In this document: positions 23,072 to 32,247 of the stretch, one piece after another
How the letters are laid out: each line of letters starts with the position of its first letter
How positions within the stretch are numbered: position 1 is the first letter of the stretch
DNA from: Clostridia bacterium
Lineage (GTDB): Bacteria; Bacillota; Clostridia; Christensenellales; CAG-314
Direction: 5' to 3'
Length of the DNA stretch: 42,621 nt
NCBI GenBank assembly: GCA_017629595.1
Contig: JAGBWW010000066.1
Span: forward strand, 1 to 42,621
Made by a program: the position numbers and the translations under genes
Notes under the pieces: model-generated
The model's database searches: none
The model's input: only the letters and a program-made list of their open reading frames with translations
What the model was told of the DNA's origin: nothing

Positions 23072-24979
23072 ATGATTAAAGTTACGTTGCCTGATGGAAG
23101 TGTAAAAGAATTTGAACAAGGCGTATTTGCCATGGACGTTGTAAAGTCCATTTCCGAAGGTTTGGCTCGTGCAGCCGTTTGTGTTGAAGTTGACGGTCAA
23201 TTAAGAGATTTGTACAGCGTTTTGGATGGCGATTGCAACTTCAAAGTGCTTACTTTCAACGATGAAAAGGGTAAAGAAGTGTTTTGGCACAGTTCTTCCC
23301 ACGTTTTGGCACAAGCAGTTTCCCGCATTTGGCCTGAAGCAAAGTTTGCCATTGGCCCTGCAATTAAAGAAGGTTTCTATTACGATATTGATTTCCCTTG
23401 CACAATTACACAAGAAGATTTGCCCAAGATTGAAGAGGAAATGAAGAAAATCGTAAAAGAAAATATTCAAATCAAACGCGAACCCATCAAAAGGGTTGAT
23501 GCAATTGAGTTGTTTACGAAATTGGGTGACAACTACAAAGTGGAAATTTTGCAAGGTATTGAAGACGAGTGGGTATCTTTGTATCGTCAAGGTGACTATT
23601 TTGATTTGTGCCGTGGTCCTCACTTGCCCAACACAGGCAAAGTAAAGAGTTTCAAATTGACCTCTGTTGCAGGTGCATATTGGCGTGGCGACACAAAAAA
23701 CAAGATGTTGACGCGTATTTACGGAATTTCTTACGAAAAGAAAGCCGACTTGGAACAATATCTTACTTTGATTGAAGAAGCCAAAAAACGCGACCACCGC
23801 AAACTTGGTAGAGAACTTGATTTGTTTGATATTTTTGAAGAAGGTCCCGGCTTTCCTTTCTTCTTCCCCAAAGGTATGACTTTGCGCAATACTTTGGTAG
23901 ATTTTTGGCGTCACGAACATCGCAAAGCAGGTTACGTAGAAGTCAGCTCTCCCATGATTTTGAACAAAGATTTGTGGTTGCGTTCTGGTCACTGGGATCA
24001 CTACAAAGACAATATGTACACCGTAAACATTGACGAAAGCGATTTTGCAATCAAACCAATGAACTGCCCCAGCGGTATGCTTGTTTACAAGCGCAAACCT
24101 TGGAGCTATCGTGATTTGCCTTTGCGTATTGCCGAACTTGGTCAAGTTCACCGTCACGAATTGTCCGGCGCATTGCATGGTTTGATGCGTGTACGTTGCT
24201 TTACGCAAGACGACTCTCACATCTTTATGACACCCGAACAAATTGAAGGCGAAATTGAAGCCGTTGTACGTCTTATTGACAAAGTTTACAGCGTGTTTGG
24301 TTTCAGTTACAATTTGGAATTGTCCACACGTCCCGAAAACTCTATGGGTAGTGACGAGCAATGGGATATGGCAACACAAGCATTGAAAAATGCTTTGAAC
24401 AAGATGGGCAAACAATACCAAATCAACGAAGGCGACGGTGCATTTTACGGCCCCAAAATTGACTTCCACTTGCAAGACAGTCTTGGAAGAACGTGGCAAT
24501 GTGGCACAATTCAATTGGATTTCCAAATGCCCGAACGTTTTGATCTCACCTACGTTGGTGCAGACGGCGAAAAACATCGCCCCGTTATGATTCACCGTGT
24601 TGTCTTTGGCTCTATTGAACGCTTTATTGCAATTTTGACAGAACACTATGCAGGTGCATATCCTACGTGGTTAGCTCCCGTCCAAGCAGTGGTGTTGCCC
24701 ATTTCGGAAAACCACTACGAATACGCTCAACAAGTTTATCAACAATTGTTTGATGCTGGTTTGCGCGTGGATTTGGACATGAGAAATGAAAAAATCGGTT
24801 ATCGCATAAGAGAAGCACAACTCAAAAAAGTGCCTTATATGATTGTTTTGGGTGCAAACGAAAGCCAAAACGGAACCATTGCAGTCCGTCACAGAAAGGG
24901 TGGCGACCTTGGTGCAATGAGCATTGAGCAATTTTTGGCAGACGTCAAAAAACTTTGCGAAAACAAAGAAAATGACTAA
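23072..24979 (+). CDS. thrS: Threonyl-tRNA synthetase
   Basis: ThrRS charges tRNA-Thr and edits Ser-tRNA-Thr. The 635-aa protein has an N-terminal TGS domain (about 1-60). The editing domain keeps its site residues His73, His77, Cys180 and His184. The class II catalytic core has zinc ligand Cys332 in MNCPSGML, motif 2 around GQVHRHELSGALHG, DDSHIF, and motif 3 VFGSIERFIAIL. A C-terminal anticodon-binding domain follows. GGAGG at 23061-23065 serves as ribosome binding site. Expression is governed by the threonine T-box immediately upstream. Confidence 0.98.
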   Translation: MIKVTLPDGSVKEFEQGVFAMDVVKSISEGLARAAVCVEVDGQLRDLYSVLDGDCNFKVLTFNDEKGKEVFWHSSSHVLAQAVSRIWPEAKFAIGPAIKEGFYYDIDFPCTITQEDLPKIEEEMKKIVKENIQIKREPIKRVDAIELFTKLGDNYKVEILQGIEDEWVSLYRQGDYFDLCRGPHLPNTGKVKSFKLTSVAGAYWRGDTKNKMLTRIYGISYEKKADLEQYLTLIEEAKKRDHRKLGRELDLFDIFEEGPGFPFFFPKGMTLRNTLVDFWRHEHRKAGYVEVSSPMILNKDLWLRSGHWDHYKDNMYTVNIDESDFAIKPMNCPSGMLVYKRKPWSYRDLPLRIAELGQVHRHELSGALHGLMRVRCFTQDDSHIFMTPEQIEGEIEAVVRLIDKVYSVFGFSYNLELSTRPENSMGSDEQWDMATQALKNALNKMGKQYQINEGDGAFYGPKIDFHLQDSLGRTWQCGTIQLDFQMPERFDLTYVGADGEKHRPVMIHRVVFGSIERFIAILTEHYAGAYPTWLAPVQAVVLPISENHYEYAQQVYQQLFDAGLRVDLDMRNEKIGYRIREAQLKKVPYMIVLGANESQNGTIAVRHRKGGDLGAMSIEQFLADVKKLCENKEND

Positions 24980-24995
24980 AAACACAAGCAAAATT

Positions 24996-25018
24996 GGTTG
25001 ACATTGTCAACCTTTTTT
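24996..25018 (+). terminator. Intrinsic terminator after thrS
   Basis: GGTTGAC (24996-25002) pairs with GTCAACC (25006-25012) across a 3-nt loop, followed by six T. The left arm also supplies the -35 box of the next promoter. Confidence 0.85.
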
Positions 25019-25026
25019 GCTAATAT
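24998..25026 (+). promoter_or_regulatory. infC promoter embedded in the thrS terminator
   Basis: Consensus TTGACA (24998-25003), a 17-nt spacer and TAATAT (25021-25026) predict a start near 25033. The -35 box lies in the terminator stem and the spacer includes its T-tract. Confidence 0.7.
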
Positions 25027-25032
25027 ATTTGC

Positions 25033-25149
25033 GTATTCAAGCAGAAGTTTACTTCTCGCCAAACGACTCGGGTTTTTTGGCTTATCAATAATTATCTTTT
25101 AGATGACTTTTGATGTGGTGTAAACTTTTGTTTTATACCACATTTTTTA
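25033..25149 (+). promoter_or_regulatory. L20-type attenuator leader of infC-rpmI-rplT
   Basis: The leader holds two exclusive structures. The terminator pairs 25113-25124 with 25132-25143 and has six T. The antiterminator pairs CAGAAGTTTAC (25042-25052) with GTAAACTTTTG (25120-25130), which covers the terminator's left arm. Two small hairpins lie between (AGAAG/CTTCT; GCCAAA/TTTGGC). In Bacillus, ribosomal protein L20 binds the infC leader and promotes premature termination; the position and layout here fit that system. L20 binding itself is inferred. Confidence 0.8.
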
Positions 25150-25164
25150 TTGGAGGACACTACC

Positions 25165-25677
25165 ATAAAAGAGCTTCAAATCAACGAGCAAATTCGTGAC
25201 AAACAAGTTAGACTTATTGGTGCCGAAGGCGAACAAATCGGTATCGTATCCGTTCAGGAAGCACAACGCATTGCCGATGAAGAAGGTTTGGATTTAGTAA
25301 AAATTTCCCCTCAAGCAGTACCCCCTGTATGCAAAATTATGAATTACAGCAAGTATCGCTATGAGCAAAACAAAAAAGAAAAGGAAATTAAGAAAAACCA
25401 AAAAGTTATCAAAATTAAAGAAATCGGCTTGTCTATGACTATTGACATCGGCGACCTCAACACCAAAATGAAACTTACAAAAGGCTTTTTGGCAGAAGGA
25501 AACAAAGTCAAAGTCAACATCCGTATGAGAGGCAGACAACAAGCCTATGTACATCAAGGTGTAGAAGTTATGAACAAGTTTGCCGATATGCTTGATGGCG
25601 AAGGCAAAGTGGAAAAAGCCCCCAACGTTGAAGGACGAAACATTTCTATGATCATCGTCCCTGCAACGAAAAAATAA
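25165..25677 (+). CDS. infC: Translation initiation factor IF-3 (AUA start)
   Basis: IF-3 binds the 30S subunit, keeps 50S away and proofreads start codons. The 170-aa product has the N-domain KELQINEQIRDKQVRLIG, the linker rich in Lys, and the C-domain with KVKVNIRMRGRQQAY. The start is placed at ATA 25165, since GGAGG (25152-25156) is followed by 8 nt and then ATA; the in-frame TTG at 25150 overlaps that ribosome binding site and cannot use it. IF-3 genes classically begin with rare codons (AUU in E. coli), which lets IF-3 repress its own translation. Operon with rpmI and rplT. Confidence 0.93.
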   Translation: MKELQINEQIRDKQVRLIGAEGEQIGIVSVQEAQRIADEEGLDLVKISPQAVPPVCKIMNYSKYRYEQNKKEKEIKKNQKVIKIKEIGLSMTIDIGDLNTKMKLTKGFLAEGNKVKVNIRMRGRQQAYVHQGVEVMNKFADMLDGEGKVEKAPNVEGRNISMIIVPATKK

Positions 25678-25714
25678 TTAAATTGAAAAACACTTATCAA
25701 CGGAGGAAATAAAA

Positions 25715-25909
25715 ATGCCCAAACAAAAAACTCACAGTGCATCTAAAAAAAGATTTACCGTTTTGAAATCGGGTCTTGTAAAAAGAGCACAATGCAACAA
25801 AAACCACAAACTTGGCAAGAAAACGACAAAAAGAACTCGTAATCTTCGCAGCACAGCTTACGTCAACAAAACACAATCCAAGACTGTTAAAAACATGTTG
25901 CCGTACTAA
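25715..25909 (+). CDS. rpmI: Ribosomal protein bL35
   Basis: This is a 64-aa very basic large-subunit protein. It has the family start PKQKTHSASKKRF and the segment KLGKKTTKRTRNLR. GGAGG lies 8 nt before the ATG. It sits between infC and rplT as in most bacteria, under the same L20-type leader. Confidence 0.97.
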   Translation: MPKQKTHSASKKRFTVLKSGLVKRAQCNKNHKLGKKTTKRTRNLRSTAYVNKTQSKTVKNMLPY

Positions 25910-25928
25910 TTGATAGGAGGAGATAGAA

Positions 25929-26282
25929 ATGAGAATTAAAAGAGGCGTAAACGCAGTTAAAAAAAGAAGAAAAATTTTGAAATGTGCTAAAGGTTACTTT
26001 GGTGCAAAATCTACCAACTATCGCATTGCTCGTGAAGCCGTGATGAAATCCGGCAACTACGCATACGTCGGCAGAAGACTTAGAAAAAGAGATATGAGAA
26101 GTCTTTGGATTGCACGTATCAACGCAGCAGCAAGAATCAATGGTCTTTCTTACAGCAAATTTATGCACGGTTTGAAAGTTGCAAACATTGAGCTTGACAG
26201 AAAAGTTTTGGCAGAAATCGCAGTAAGTGATGCAAAATCCTTTGCAAAACTTGCTCAAACAGCAAAAGAAAACCTTAAATAA
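25929..26282 (+). CDS. rplT: Ribosomal protein bL20
   Basis: This is a 117-aa assembly protein of the large subunit and the probable feedback regulator of this operon through the leader at 25033. The sequence is typical, with [32 protein letters not shown], and the C-terminal half [19 protein letters not shown] that binds rRNA and, in relatives, the operon mRNA. AGGAGG precedes the ATG. A hairpin with a short U-tail follows, so downstream genes may receive read-through. Confidence 0.97.
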   Translation: MRIKRGVNAVKKRRKILKCAKGYFGAKSTNYRIAREAVMKSGNYAYVGRRLRKRDMRSLWIARINAAARINGLSYSKFMHGLKVANIELDRKVLAEIAVSDAKSFAKLAQTAKENLK

Positions 26283-26295
26283 TTAAACTTAACAT

Positions 26296-26323
26296 GAGCC
26301 TTTTAGAAGTAAAAGGCTCTTTT
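26296..26323 (+). terminator. Weak terminator after rplT
   Basis: GAGCCTTTT (26296-26304) pairs perfectly with AAAAGGCTC (26311-26319) but is followed by only four T, 8 nt ahead of the next gene. Partial termination with read-through is likely, because no other promoter is seen for the methyltransferase. Confidence 0.6.
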
Positions 26324-26330
26324 ACTGAAA

Positions 26331-27062
26331 ATGACGATCATCAACTCAACGTCCAACAAGCAGGTGCAATTGTTGAAAAAACTTGCACAAAAAAAGTATC
26401 GCCAACAATACGGCTTGTATCTGGCAGAAGGTACGAGACTTGTATGTGATGCAATTCGCTTGGGTGCAAAAGTGGAGCAAATTTATCAAAGCCAATCGGC
26501 ATACGAAAAAAGTCCAATGGAAAATGCCGTTGTTCTTTCGGACAAGGTGTTTGAAACAATCTGCGACACGGTCAACACGCAAGGTGTTTTAGCAACAATC
26601 AAAGTGGAGCAAAAACCTTTTTCAAATGGAAATTGCCTTATTTTAGATGCCGTTGCAGACCCTGGCAACGTTGGTACTTTGTTGCGTACAGCGGCAGCCA
26701 CAGGATTTTATGACGTATTTTTGTGCAACTGCGCCGACGTCTATTCGTCAAAAGTCGTTCGCTCGGCAATGAGCGCACACTTTTTGTTGAATTTTCACGT
26801 TGTTGATTTGCCCACAGCATTTCAAACGGTAAAAGGTATGTCAGTCTATTGCGCTGATATGAATGGTCAAAATGTCTTTCAAACAACCTTTGTTGAACCT
26901 TTTGCCATTGTGTTGGGAAACGAAGCAAACGGCGTTTCACAATTTTCCAAAGATAACAGTACTGAAATCGTGTCTTTACCTATGGAAAATCAATTTGAAT
27001 CGCTCAACGTATCCGTCGCAGGTGGCGTTTTGATGTATTTGTCTAAAAACAATTGGAGGTAA
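26331..27062 (+). CDS. SpoU-family RNA 2'-O-methyltransferase
   Basis: This is a 243-aa SPOUT (knotted) methyltransferase acting on rRNA or tRNA ribose. An N-terminal substrate-binding domain (QVQLLKKLAQKKYRQQYGLYLAEG, split by its turn) precedes the catalytic domain. That domain has motif 1 VADPGNVGTLLRTAAATG, motif 2 LGNEANGVS, and motif 3 LPMENQFESLNVSVAG. The nearest relatives by motif and place are the YsgA/TsnR-like proteins that often lie near rplT or pheS in Firmicutes. The exact target nucleotide cannot be read. The ATG at 26331 has no strong ribosome binding site. Confidence 0.9.
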   Translation: MTIINSTSNKQVQLLKKLAQKKYRQQYGLYLAEGTRLVCDAIRLGAKVEQIYQSQSAYEKSPMENAVVLSDKVFETICDTVNTQGVLATIKVEQKPFSNGNCLILDAVADPGNVGTLLRTAAATGFYDVFLCNCADVYSSKVVRSAMSAHFLLNFHVVDLPTAFQTVKGMSVYCADMNGQNVFQTTFVEPFAIVLGNEANGVSQFSKDNSTEIVSLPMENQFESLNVSVAGGVLMYLSKNNWR

Positions 27063-27067
27063 CCAAT

Positions 27068-27805
27068 ATGTCCGGTCATAGCAAGTGGAACAATATTAAA
27101 AACAAAAAAGCAAAAGGCGATGCCGCACGCAGTCAAATCTTTACCAAAATTGGTCGTGAAATTGCAGTTGCAGTAAAAGCAGGTGGTGCAGACCCCAACT
27201 CCAACAGCAAACTTTATGACGTAATTCAAAAGGCAAAAGCAGCCAACATGCCCAACGACAACATTACTCGTTCCATCAAAAAGGCAAGTGGCGAACTAAA
27301 CGCAGTCAACTACGAAAACTTGACGTATGAAGGTTATGGCATTGCAGGAAGTGCAGTTATCGTTCAATGTTTGACGGATAACAAAAATCGTTCTGCAGGT
27401 GACGTAAGACACTGCTTCTCCAAATATGGTGGCGAATTGGGTCAAAGCAACTGCGTAAGTTTCATGTTTGAAAAGAAAGGTATCGTCGTTGCAGAAAACA
27501 ATCTCAATTTGGACAATGACGCCATTTTTGAACTTGCCATCAATTCCGGTGCAGACGATTTCCAACTTGACGAGGACGTCATTGAATTTACTTGTGATCC
27601 TTCTGCATTGTCCGACGTTCGTGACGGCATTGTAAGTAGTGGTTTGAATTTGATTTCAGCCGAAACGGAATTGTTGCCTCAAACAACAATCACCTTGGAA
27701 GGCGACAATCTTGTCAAATTTGAAAAAATGTTGGACGACCTCAACGCAAGTGACGACGTTCAAAACGTATATCACAACGTTGAGCTTCCCGAAGACGAAG
27801 ACTAA
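27068..27805 (+). CDS. yebC: YebC/PmpR family protein
   Basis: This is a 245-aa member of the YebC/TACO1 family, long annotated as transcriptional regulators and more recently tied to ribosome function at difficult sequences. The family start SGHSKWNNIKNKKAKGDAAR is intact, followed by FTKIGREIAVAVKAGG, MPNDNITRSIKKASGE, and YEGYGIAG. ATG 27068 is chosen with TGGAGG at 27054-27059; the in-frame TTG at 27053 overlaps the ribosome binding site. It follows the methyltransferase after 5 nt. In many bacteria yebC precedes ruvC, as it does here. Confidence 0.95.
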   Translation: MSGHSKWNNIKNKKAKGDAARSQIFTKIGREIAVAVKAGGADPNSNSKLYDVIQKAKAANMPNDNITRSIKKASGELNAVNYENLTYEGYGIAGSAVIVQCLTDNKNRSAGDVRHCFSKYGGELGQSNCVSFMFEKKGIVVAENNLNLDNDAIFELAINSGADDFQLDEDVIEFTCDPSALSDVRDGIVSSGLNLISAETELLPQTTITLEGDNLVKFEKMLDDLNASDDVQNVYHNVELPEDED

Positions 27806-27812
27806 ATAAATC

Positions 27813-27845
27813 AAGCGTTCAGATAAAAATCTGGACGCTTTTTTA
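27813..27845 (+). terminator. Intrinsic terminator after yebC
   Basis: AAGCGTTCAGAT (27813-27824) pairs over 12 bp, with one G-U, with ATCTGGACGCTT (27829-27840), loop AAAA, then a T-tract. It isolates yebC from ruvC. Confidence 0.9.
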
Positions 27846-27871
27846 TTTGCATTTATAAATTTTCCCAACAC

Positions 27872-27900
27872 TTGACTACTACTAAGAAAAAGTTTATTAT
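27872..27900 (+). promoter_or_regulatory. ruvC promoter, predicted leaderless transcript
   Basis: TTGACT (27872-27877), a 17-nt spacer and TATTAT (27895-27900) are followed by only 7 nt before the ATG at 27908. Transcription should begin at or one base before the start codon. There is no Shine-Dalgarno. Confidence 0.65.
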
Positions 27901-27907
27901 TTATATT

Positions 27908-28408
27908 ATGAAAAGAGTTATTGGCATTGACCCCGGTCTTGCATTGGTTGGATACGGCGTAATTGATTCGGTGGGAAAAACTTACAAAGCAGTTGATTAT
28001 GGCGTTATCAAAACACCCAAAGAAGAGAGTGTTCCCGTTCGTCTTGCGCTTATTTACAAATCCACGATGGAACTTTTTGAAAAGTACAAACCGAGCGAAA
28101 TTGCTTTGGAAGAGTTGTTTTTCAACACAAATACAACAACTGCAATCAACGTTGCGCAAGCAAGAGGCATAATTTTACTTGCTGCAATTCACTATTGCGG
28201 TCGTTTGTATGAATACACTCCCCTGCAAATCAAAATGGCAATGACAGGATACGGTCGTGCAGACAAAAAACAAATTCAAGAAATGGTAAAACGCTATTTG
28301 AATTTGGAAAAAATTCCCAAACCTGACGATGCTGCCGACGGTTTGGCAGTGGCACTTACTCACTTGCAATCGGCAGGTACGTTGAAAGAAGCGTTTGCGA
28401 TAAAATAA
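27908..28408 (+). CDS. ruvC: Holliday-junction endonuclease RuvC
   Basis: RuvC resolves Holliday junctions made during recombination, working with RuvAB. The 166-aa protein has the catalytic aspartate in GIDPGLALVGYG, the glutamate in LEELFFNTNTTTAINV, and the C-terminal DAADGLAVALTH acidic pair. The start is ATG 27908; an in-frame TTG at 27872 is part of the -35 box. It leads a ruvC-ruvA-ruvB-queA-tgt operon whose first gene appears to be read from a leaderless mRNA. Confidence 0.96.
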   Translation: MKRVIGIDPGLALVGYGVIDSVGKTYKAVDYGVIKTPKEESVPVRLALIYKSTMELFEKYKPSEIALEELFFNTNTTTAINVAQARGIILLAAIHYCGRLYEYTPLQIKMAMTGYGRADKKQIQEMVKRYLNLEKIPKPDDAADGLAVALTHLQSAGTLKEAFAIK

Positions 28409-28417
28409 GGAGAAGCA

Positions 28418-28990
28418 ATGTTTGATTTTATTTGCGGAGAAATTGTTGAAATTGGCGAAGGTTACGTTGTATTGAAAAACAACGGCATTGGTTTTTGCCT
28501 TACCGTATCTCAAAACACTTTGGCAAATTGTTCTCGTGGAAAAGAAGTGCAACTATTTTGTTATTTGCAAGTCCGTGAAGACGGTTGGACTTTGTACGGA
28601 TTTTCCACAAAAACGGAAAAAAATATGTTTTTGCAACTTATTTCGGTGTCCGGCGTTGGTTGCAAGGTAGCAATTGCAATTTTGTCGGCAACAACACCCG
28701 AAGTGTTGGCAAACGCAATCGTATCCGGCAATACGACGTCTCTTTGCTCTATCAAAGGTTTGGGCAAAAAGACAAGTGAAAGACTCATTTTGGAATTGCG
28801 CGAAAAAGTTTCTGCCTTTTGCAAAGATATTCAAGCAAAACAACTTTCACCCGAACAAAAAAACGCTTTGGCTGTGCTTGTTTCGTTGGGTTGTTCACAA
28901 GCGGACGCAACCGAGCGTGTGAAAGTTGCTTATGAAAACGGAGCAACAACGGTGCAAGAAATTATAAATGCTTCTTTAAGAATGAACTAA
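28418..28990 (+). CDS. ruvA: Holliday-junction DNA-binding protein RuvA
   Basis: RuvA tetramers hold the four-way junction flat for RuvB-driven branch migration. The 190-aa product has an N-terminal OB fold (FDFICGEIVEIGEGYVVL), two helix-hairpin-helix motifs (LISVSGVGCKVAIAIL and SIKGLGKKTSERLILELR), and a C-terminal RuvB-contact domain (LAVLVSLGCSQADATERV). AAGGAG overlaps the ruvC end. ruvB follows after 1 nt. Confidence 0.96.
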   Translation: MFDFICGEIVEIGEGYVVLKNNGIGFCLTVSQNTLANCSRGKEVQLFCYLQVREDGWTLYGFSTKTEKNMFLQLISVSGVGCKVAIAILSATTPEVLANAIVSGNTTSLCSIKGLGKKTSERLILELREKVSAFCKDIQAKQLSPEQKNALAVLVSLGCSQADATERVKVAYENGATTVQEIINASLRMN

Positions 28991-28991
28991 T

Positions 28992-30038
28992 ATGGACGAT
29001 TTGATTTACAGTACAATGTTGGATGGTGAAAGGGACAGCGAAAACCTTTTGCGTCCTAAATCTATGGATGAATATATTGGTCAAGAAACAATCAAAAACA
29101 ATTTGGCTGTATATATTCAAGCGGCAAAAAGACGTGGCGACAATTTGGACCACGTTTTGCTGTACGGACCTCCCGGATTGGGAAAAACTACGTTGGCACA
29201 CATCATTGCCAACGAGCTTGGCGTACCTATCACGGTAACAAGCGGTACGGCAATTCCTTCCAAGTTTGAAATGTCGGCAATTTTGTCAAAATTGCAACAC
29301 AACGAAGTGCTTTTCATTGATGAAATTCACCGTTTACCTGCATCGTTGGAGGAAATTTTGTATCCGGCGATGGAAGACTTTAAGTTGGATTTTGTTACGG
29401 GAAAAGGTCTTGCTGCAACGTCGGTAAACGTCCCTGTGGAAAAGTTTACGCTTATCGGCGCAACCACCAAGGCAGGCAATTTGGCAGCACCATTAAGAGA
29501 TCGTTTTGGTATGCAAATGCGCCTTGTACCCTATACTGACGACCAATTGAAACAAATTGTAATCAATTCTGCAAAACGATTAAACGTTGAAATTGACCAA
29601 AATGCAGCCCTTGAAATTGCAAAAAGAAGCCGTCAAACTCCTCGTATTGCAAATAGAATTTTGCGTCGTGTCCGTGACTTTGCCGAAGTTTTTTCGGGCG
29701 GTGTAATCAACCTTGAAATTACAAAAATTTCTCTTGAAAGAATGCAAATTGACTGTTTGGGTTTGGACAGTGTTGACAAAAATTTGATTGTAACGCTCAT
29801 TACCAAATTCAACGGTGGACCTGTCGGTCTAAACACGTTGGCAAGTGCAACGGGGGAAGACGCTTTGACCATTGAAGACGTTTACGAACCCTATTTGATG
29901 CAATTGGGCTTTATTGCACGTTCCCCCAGAGGTCGTGTATGTATGCCTAATGCATATAAACATTATGGAATTAAACCTACAAAAGAACAAATGACACAAA
30001 TGTCTTTGTTTGATTTGGAACAAAATGAAAACAAGTGA
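28992..30038 (+). CDS. ruvB: Holliday-junction branch-migration helicase RuvB
   Basis: RuvB is the AAA+ motor of branch migration. The 348-aa protein has LRPKSMDEYIGQE, Walker A GPPGLGKTTLAH, Walker B LFIDEIHRLP, sensor 1 IGATTKAGNL, the arginine finger segment PLRDRFG, and a C-terminal winged helix ending in FIARSPRGRVCMPNAY. Length and motifs are standard. Its last 14 nt overlap queA. Confidence 0.98.
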   Translation: MDDLIYSTMLDGERDSENLLRPKSMDEYIGQETIKNNLAVYIQAAKRRGDNLDHVLLYGPPGLGKTTLAHIIANELGVPITVTSGTAIPSKFEMSAILSKLQHNEVLFIDEIHRLPASLEEILYPAMEDFKLDFVTGKGLAATSVNVPVEKFTLIGATTKAGNLAAPLRDRFGMQMRLVPYTDDQLKQIVINSAKRLNVEIDQNAALEIAKRSRQTPRIANRILRRVRDFAEVFSGGVINLEITKISLERMQIDCLGLDSVDKNLIVTLITKFNGGPVGLNTLASATGEDALTIEDVYEPYLMQLGFIARSPRGRVCMPNAYKHYGIKPTKEQMTQMSLFDLEQNENK

Positions 30039-31044
30039 TTTTTATTACGATTTACCCCAAGAATTAATTGCTCAAACACCAGCAGAACCAAGAGACTCTT
30101 CTCGTTTGTTGGTTTTTGACCGTCAAAACAATACGATTGAGCATAAAAAATTCTTCAATTTGCCCCAATTTTTGCAAAAAGGGGACGTTTTGGTGGTAAA
30201 CAATACAAAAGTTATACCTGCACGAATTTTCGGCAACAAAATTCCAACAGGCGGAAAAATTGAATTTTTATTGCTTAAACGAATTGATTACACCCATTGG
30301 GAAGTGTTGACCAAACCCGGTCGCATTGCAAAAGTGGGCGCACAATTTGCTTTTGGCGACAATTTAAAAGCAACCGTTTGTGATATAATTGACGGTGGCG
30401 TGCGTGTTGTGGAATTTCAATTTGATGGTGTTTTTGAAGACGTATTGGCTTGCGTTGGAGAAATGCCTTTGCCTCCTTATATCAAAGAAAAGTTGCAAAA
30501 TAAAGATCGTTATAACACCGTTTACAGCAAGGTGGACGGCTCTGCTGCGGCACCTACGGCAGGGCTTCACTTTACGCCCGAATTGTTGCAACAAATAAAA
30601 GATATGGGTGTGGAAATCGTTGATGTGTTGCTCAACGTCGGTTTGGGAACTTTCCGTCCTGTCAACGTTGAAGACGTGGAAACCCACAAAATGCACTCGG
30701 AATATTTTTCCGTAAGTCAAAAGTCTGCCGATACAATCAATAAAGCAAAACAAGAAGGTAGAAGAATCGTCGCAGTTGGTACGACGTCGGTAAGAGTTTT
30801 GGAAAGCGCATCACAAAACGGAGTGCTTGTTGCTTCCAGTGGAAATACCGAAATTTTTATCTATCCCCCCTACAAATTCCAAATTGTGGATGCTTTAATT
30901 ACCAACTTCCATTTACCCGAAAGCACTTTGCTTATGTTGGTTTCGGCACTTGCCACAAAAGAACAAATAATGTCCGTATATCAAAAGGCCGTAGAAGAAA
31001 AATATAGATTTTTCTCTTTTGGCGATGCAATGTTTATCAAATAA
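30025..31044 (+). CDS. queA: S-adenosylmethionine:tRNA ribosyltransferase-isomerase QueA
   Basis: QueA transfers and isomerises the ribosyl part of SAM onto preQ1 in tRNA, making epoxyqueuosine. The 339-aa product begins KTSDFYYDLPQELIAQTPAEPR. It has DVLVVNNTKVIPARIFG, the AAPTAGLHFT motif, LNVGLGTFRPV, and the ending FFSFGDAMFI, all typical. ATG 30025 lies inside the end of ruvB; a further in-frame ATG at 30010 would only add five residues. It partners tgt, the next gene, in queuosine synthesis. Confidence 0.97.
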   Translation: MKTSDFYYDLPQELIAQTPAEPRDSSRLLVFDRQNNTIEHKKFFNLPQFLQKGDVLVVNNTKVIPARIFGNKIPTGGKIEFLLLKRIDYTHWEVLTKPGRIAKVGAQFAFGDNLKATVCDIIDGGVRVVEFQFDGVFEDVLACVGEMPLPPYIKEKLQNKDRYNTVYSKVDGSAAAPTAGLHFTPELLQQIKDMGVEIVDVLLNVGLGTFRPVNVEDVETHKMHSEYFSVSQKSADTINKAKQEGRRIVAVGTTSVRVLESASQNGVLVASSGNTEIFIYPPYKFQIVDALITNFHLPESTLLMLVSALATKEQIMSVYQKAVEEKYRFFSFGDAMFIK

Positions 31045-32169
<1,125 letters not shown>

Positions 32170-32189
32170 GCAAACAATGTAAATTTCAA

Positions 32190-32218
32190 TTGATTTTTAA
32201 GTGTTGTATGTGTATAAT
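32190..32218 (+). promoter_or_regulatory. yajC promoter
   Basis: TTGATT (32190-32195), a 17-nt spacer and consensus TATAAT (32213-32218) with TG before it predict a start near 32225. No terminator is visible between tgt and this promoter. Confidence 0.75.
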
Positions 32219-32247
32219 TGAAATATAATTTTAAGGAGCGAACAAAT

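Noticed and set aside
23201-24646. Long open frame (481 codons) on the opposite strand of thrS
   Set aside because: It mirrors the thrS reading frame exactly and is rich in Phe, Cys, Asn and His as expected for the complement of a biased gene. thrS has all its catalytic residues, and the antisense frame has no promoter, ribosome binding site or recognisable motif.
25150-25164. TTG 25150 as infC start
   Set aside because: The codon overlaps the GGAGG ribosome binding site, which then has no start codon other than ATA 25165.
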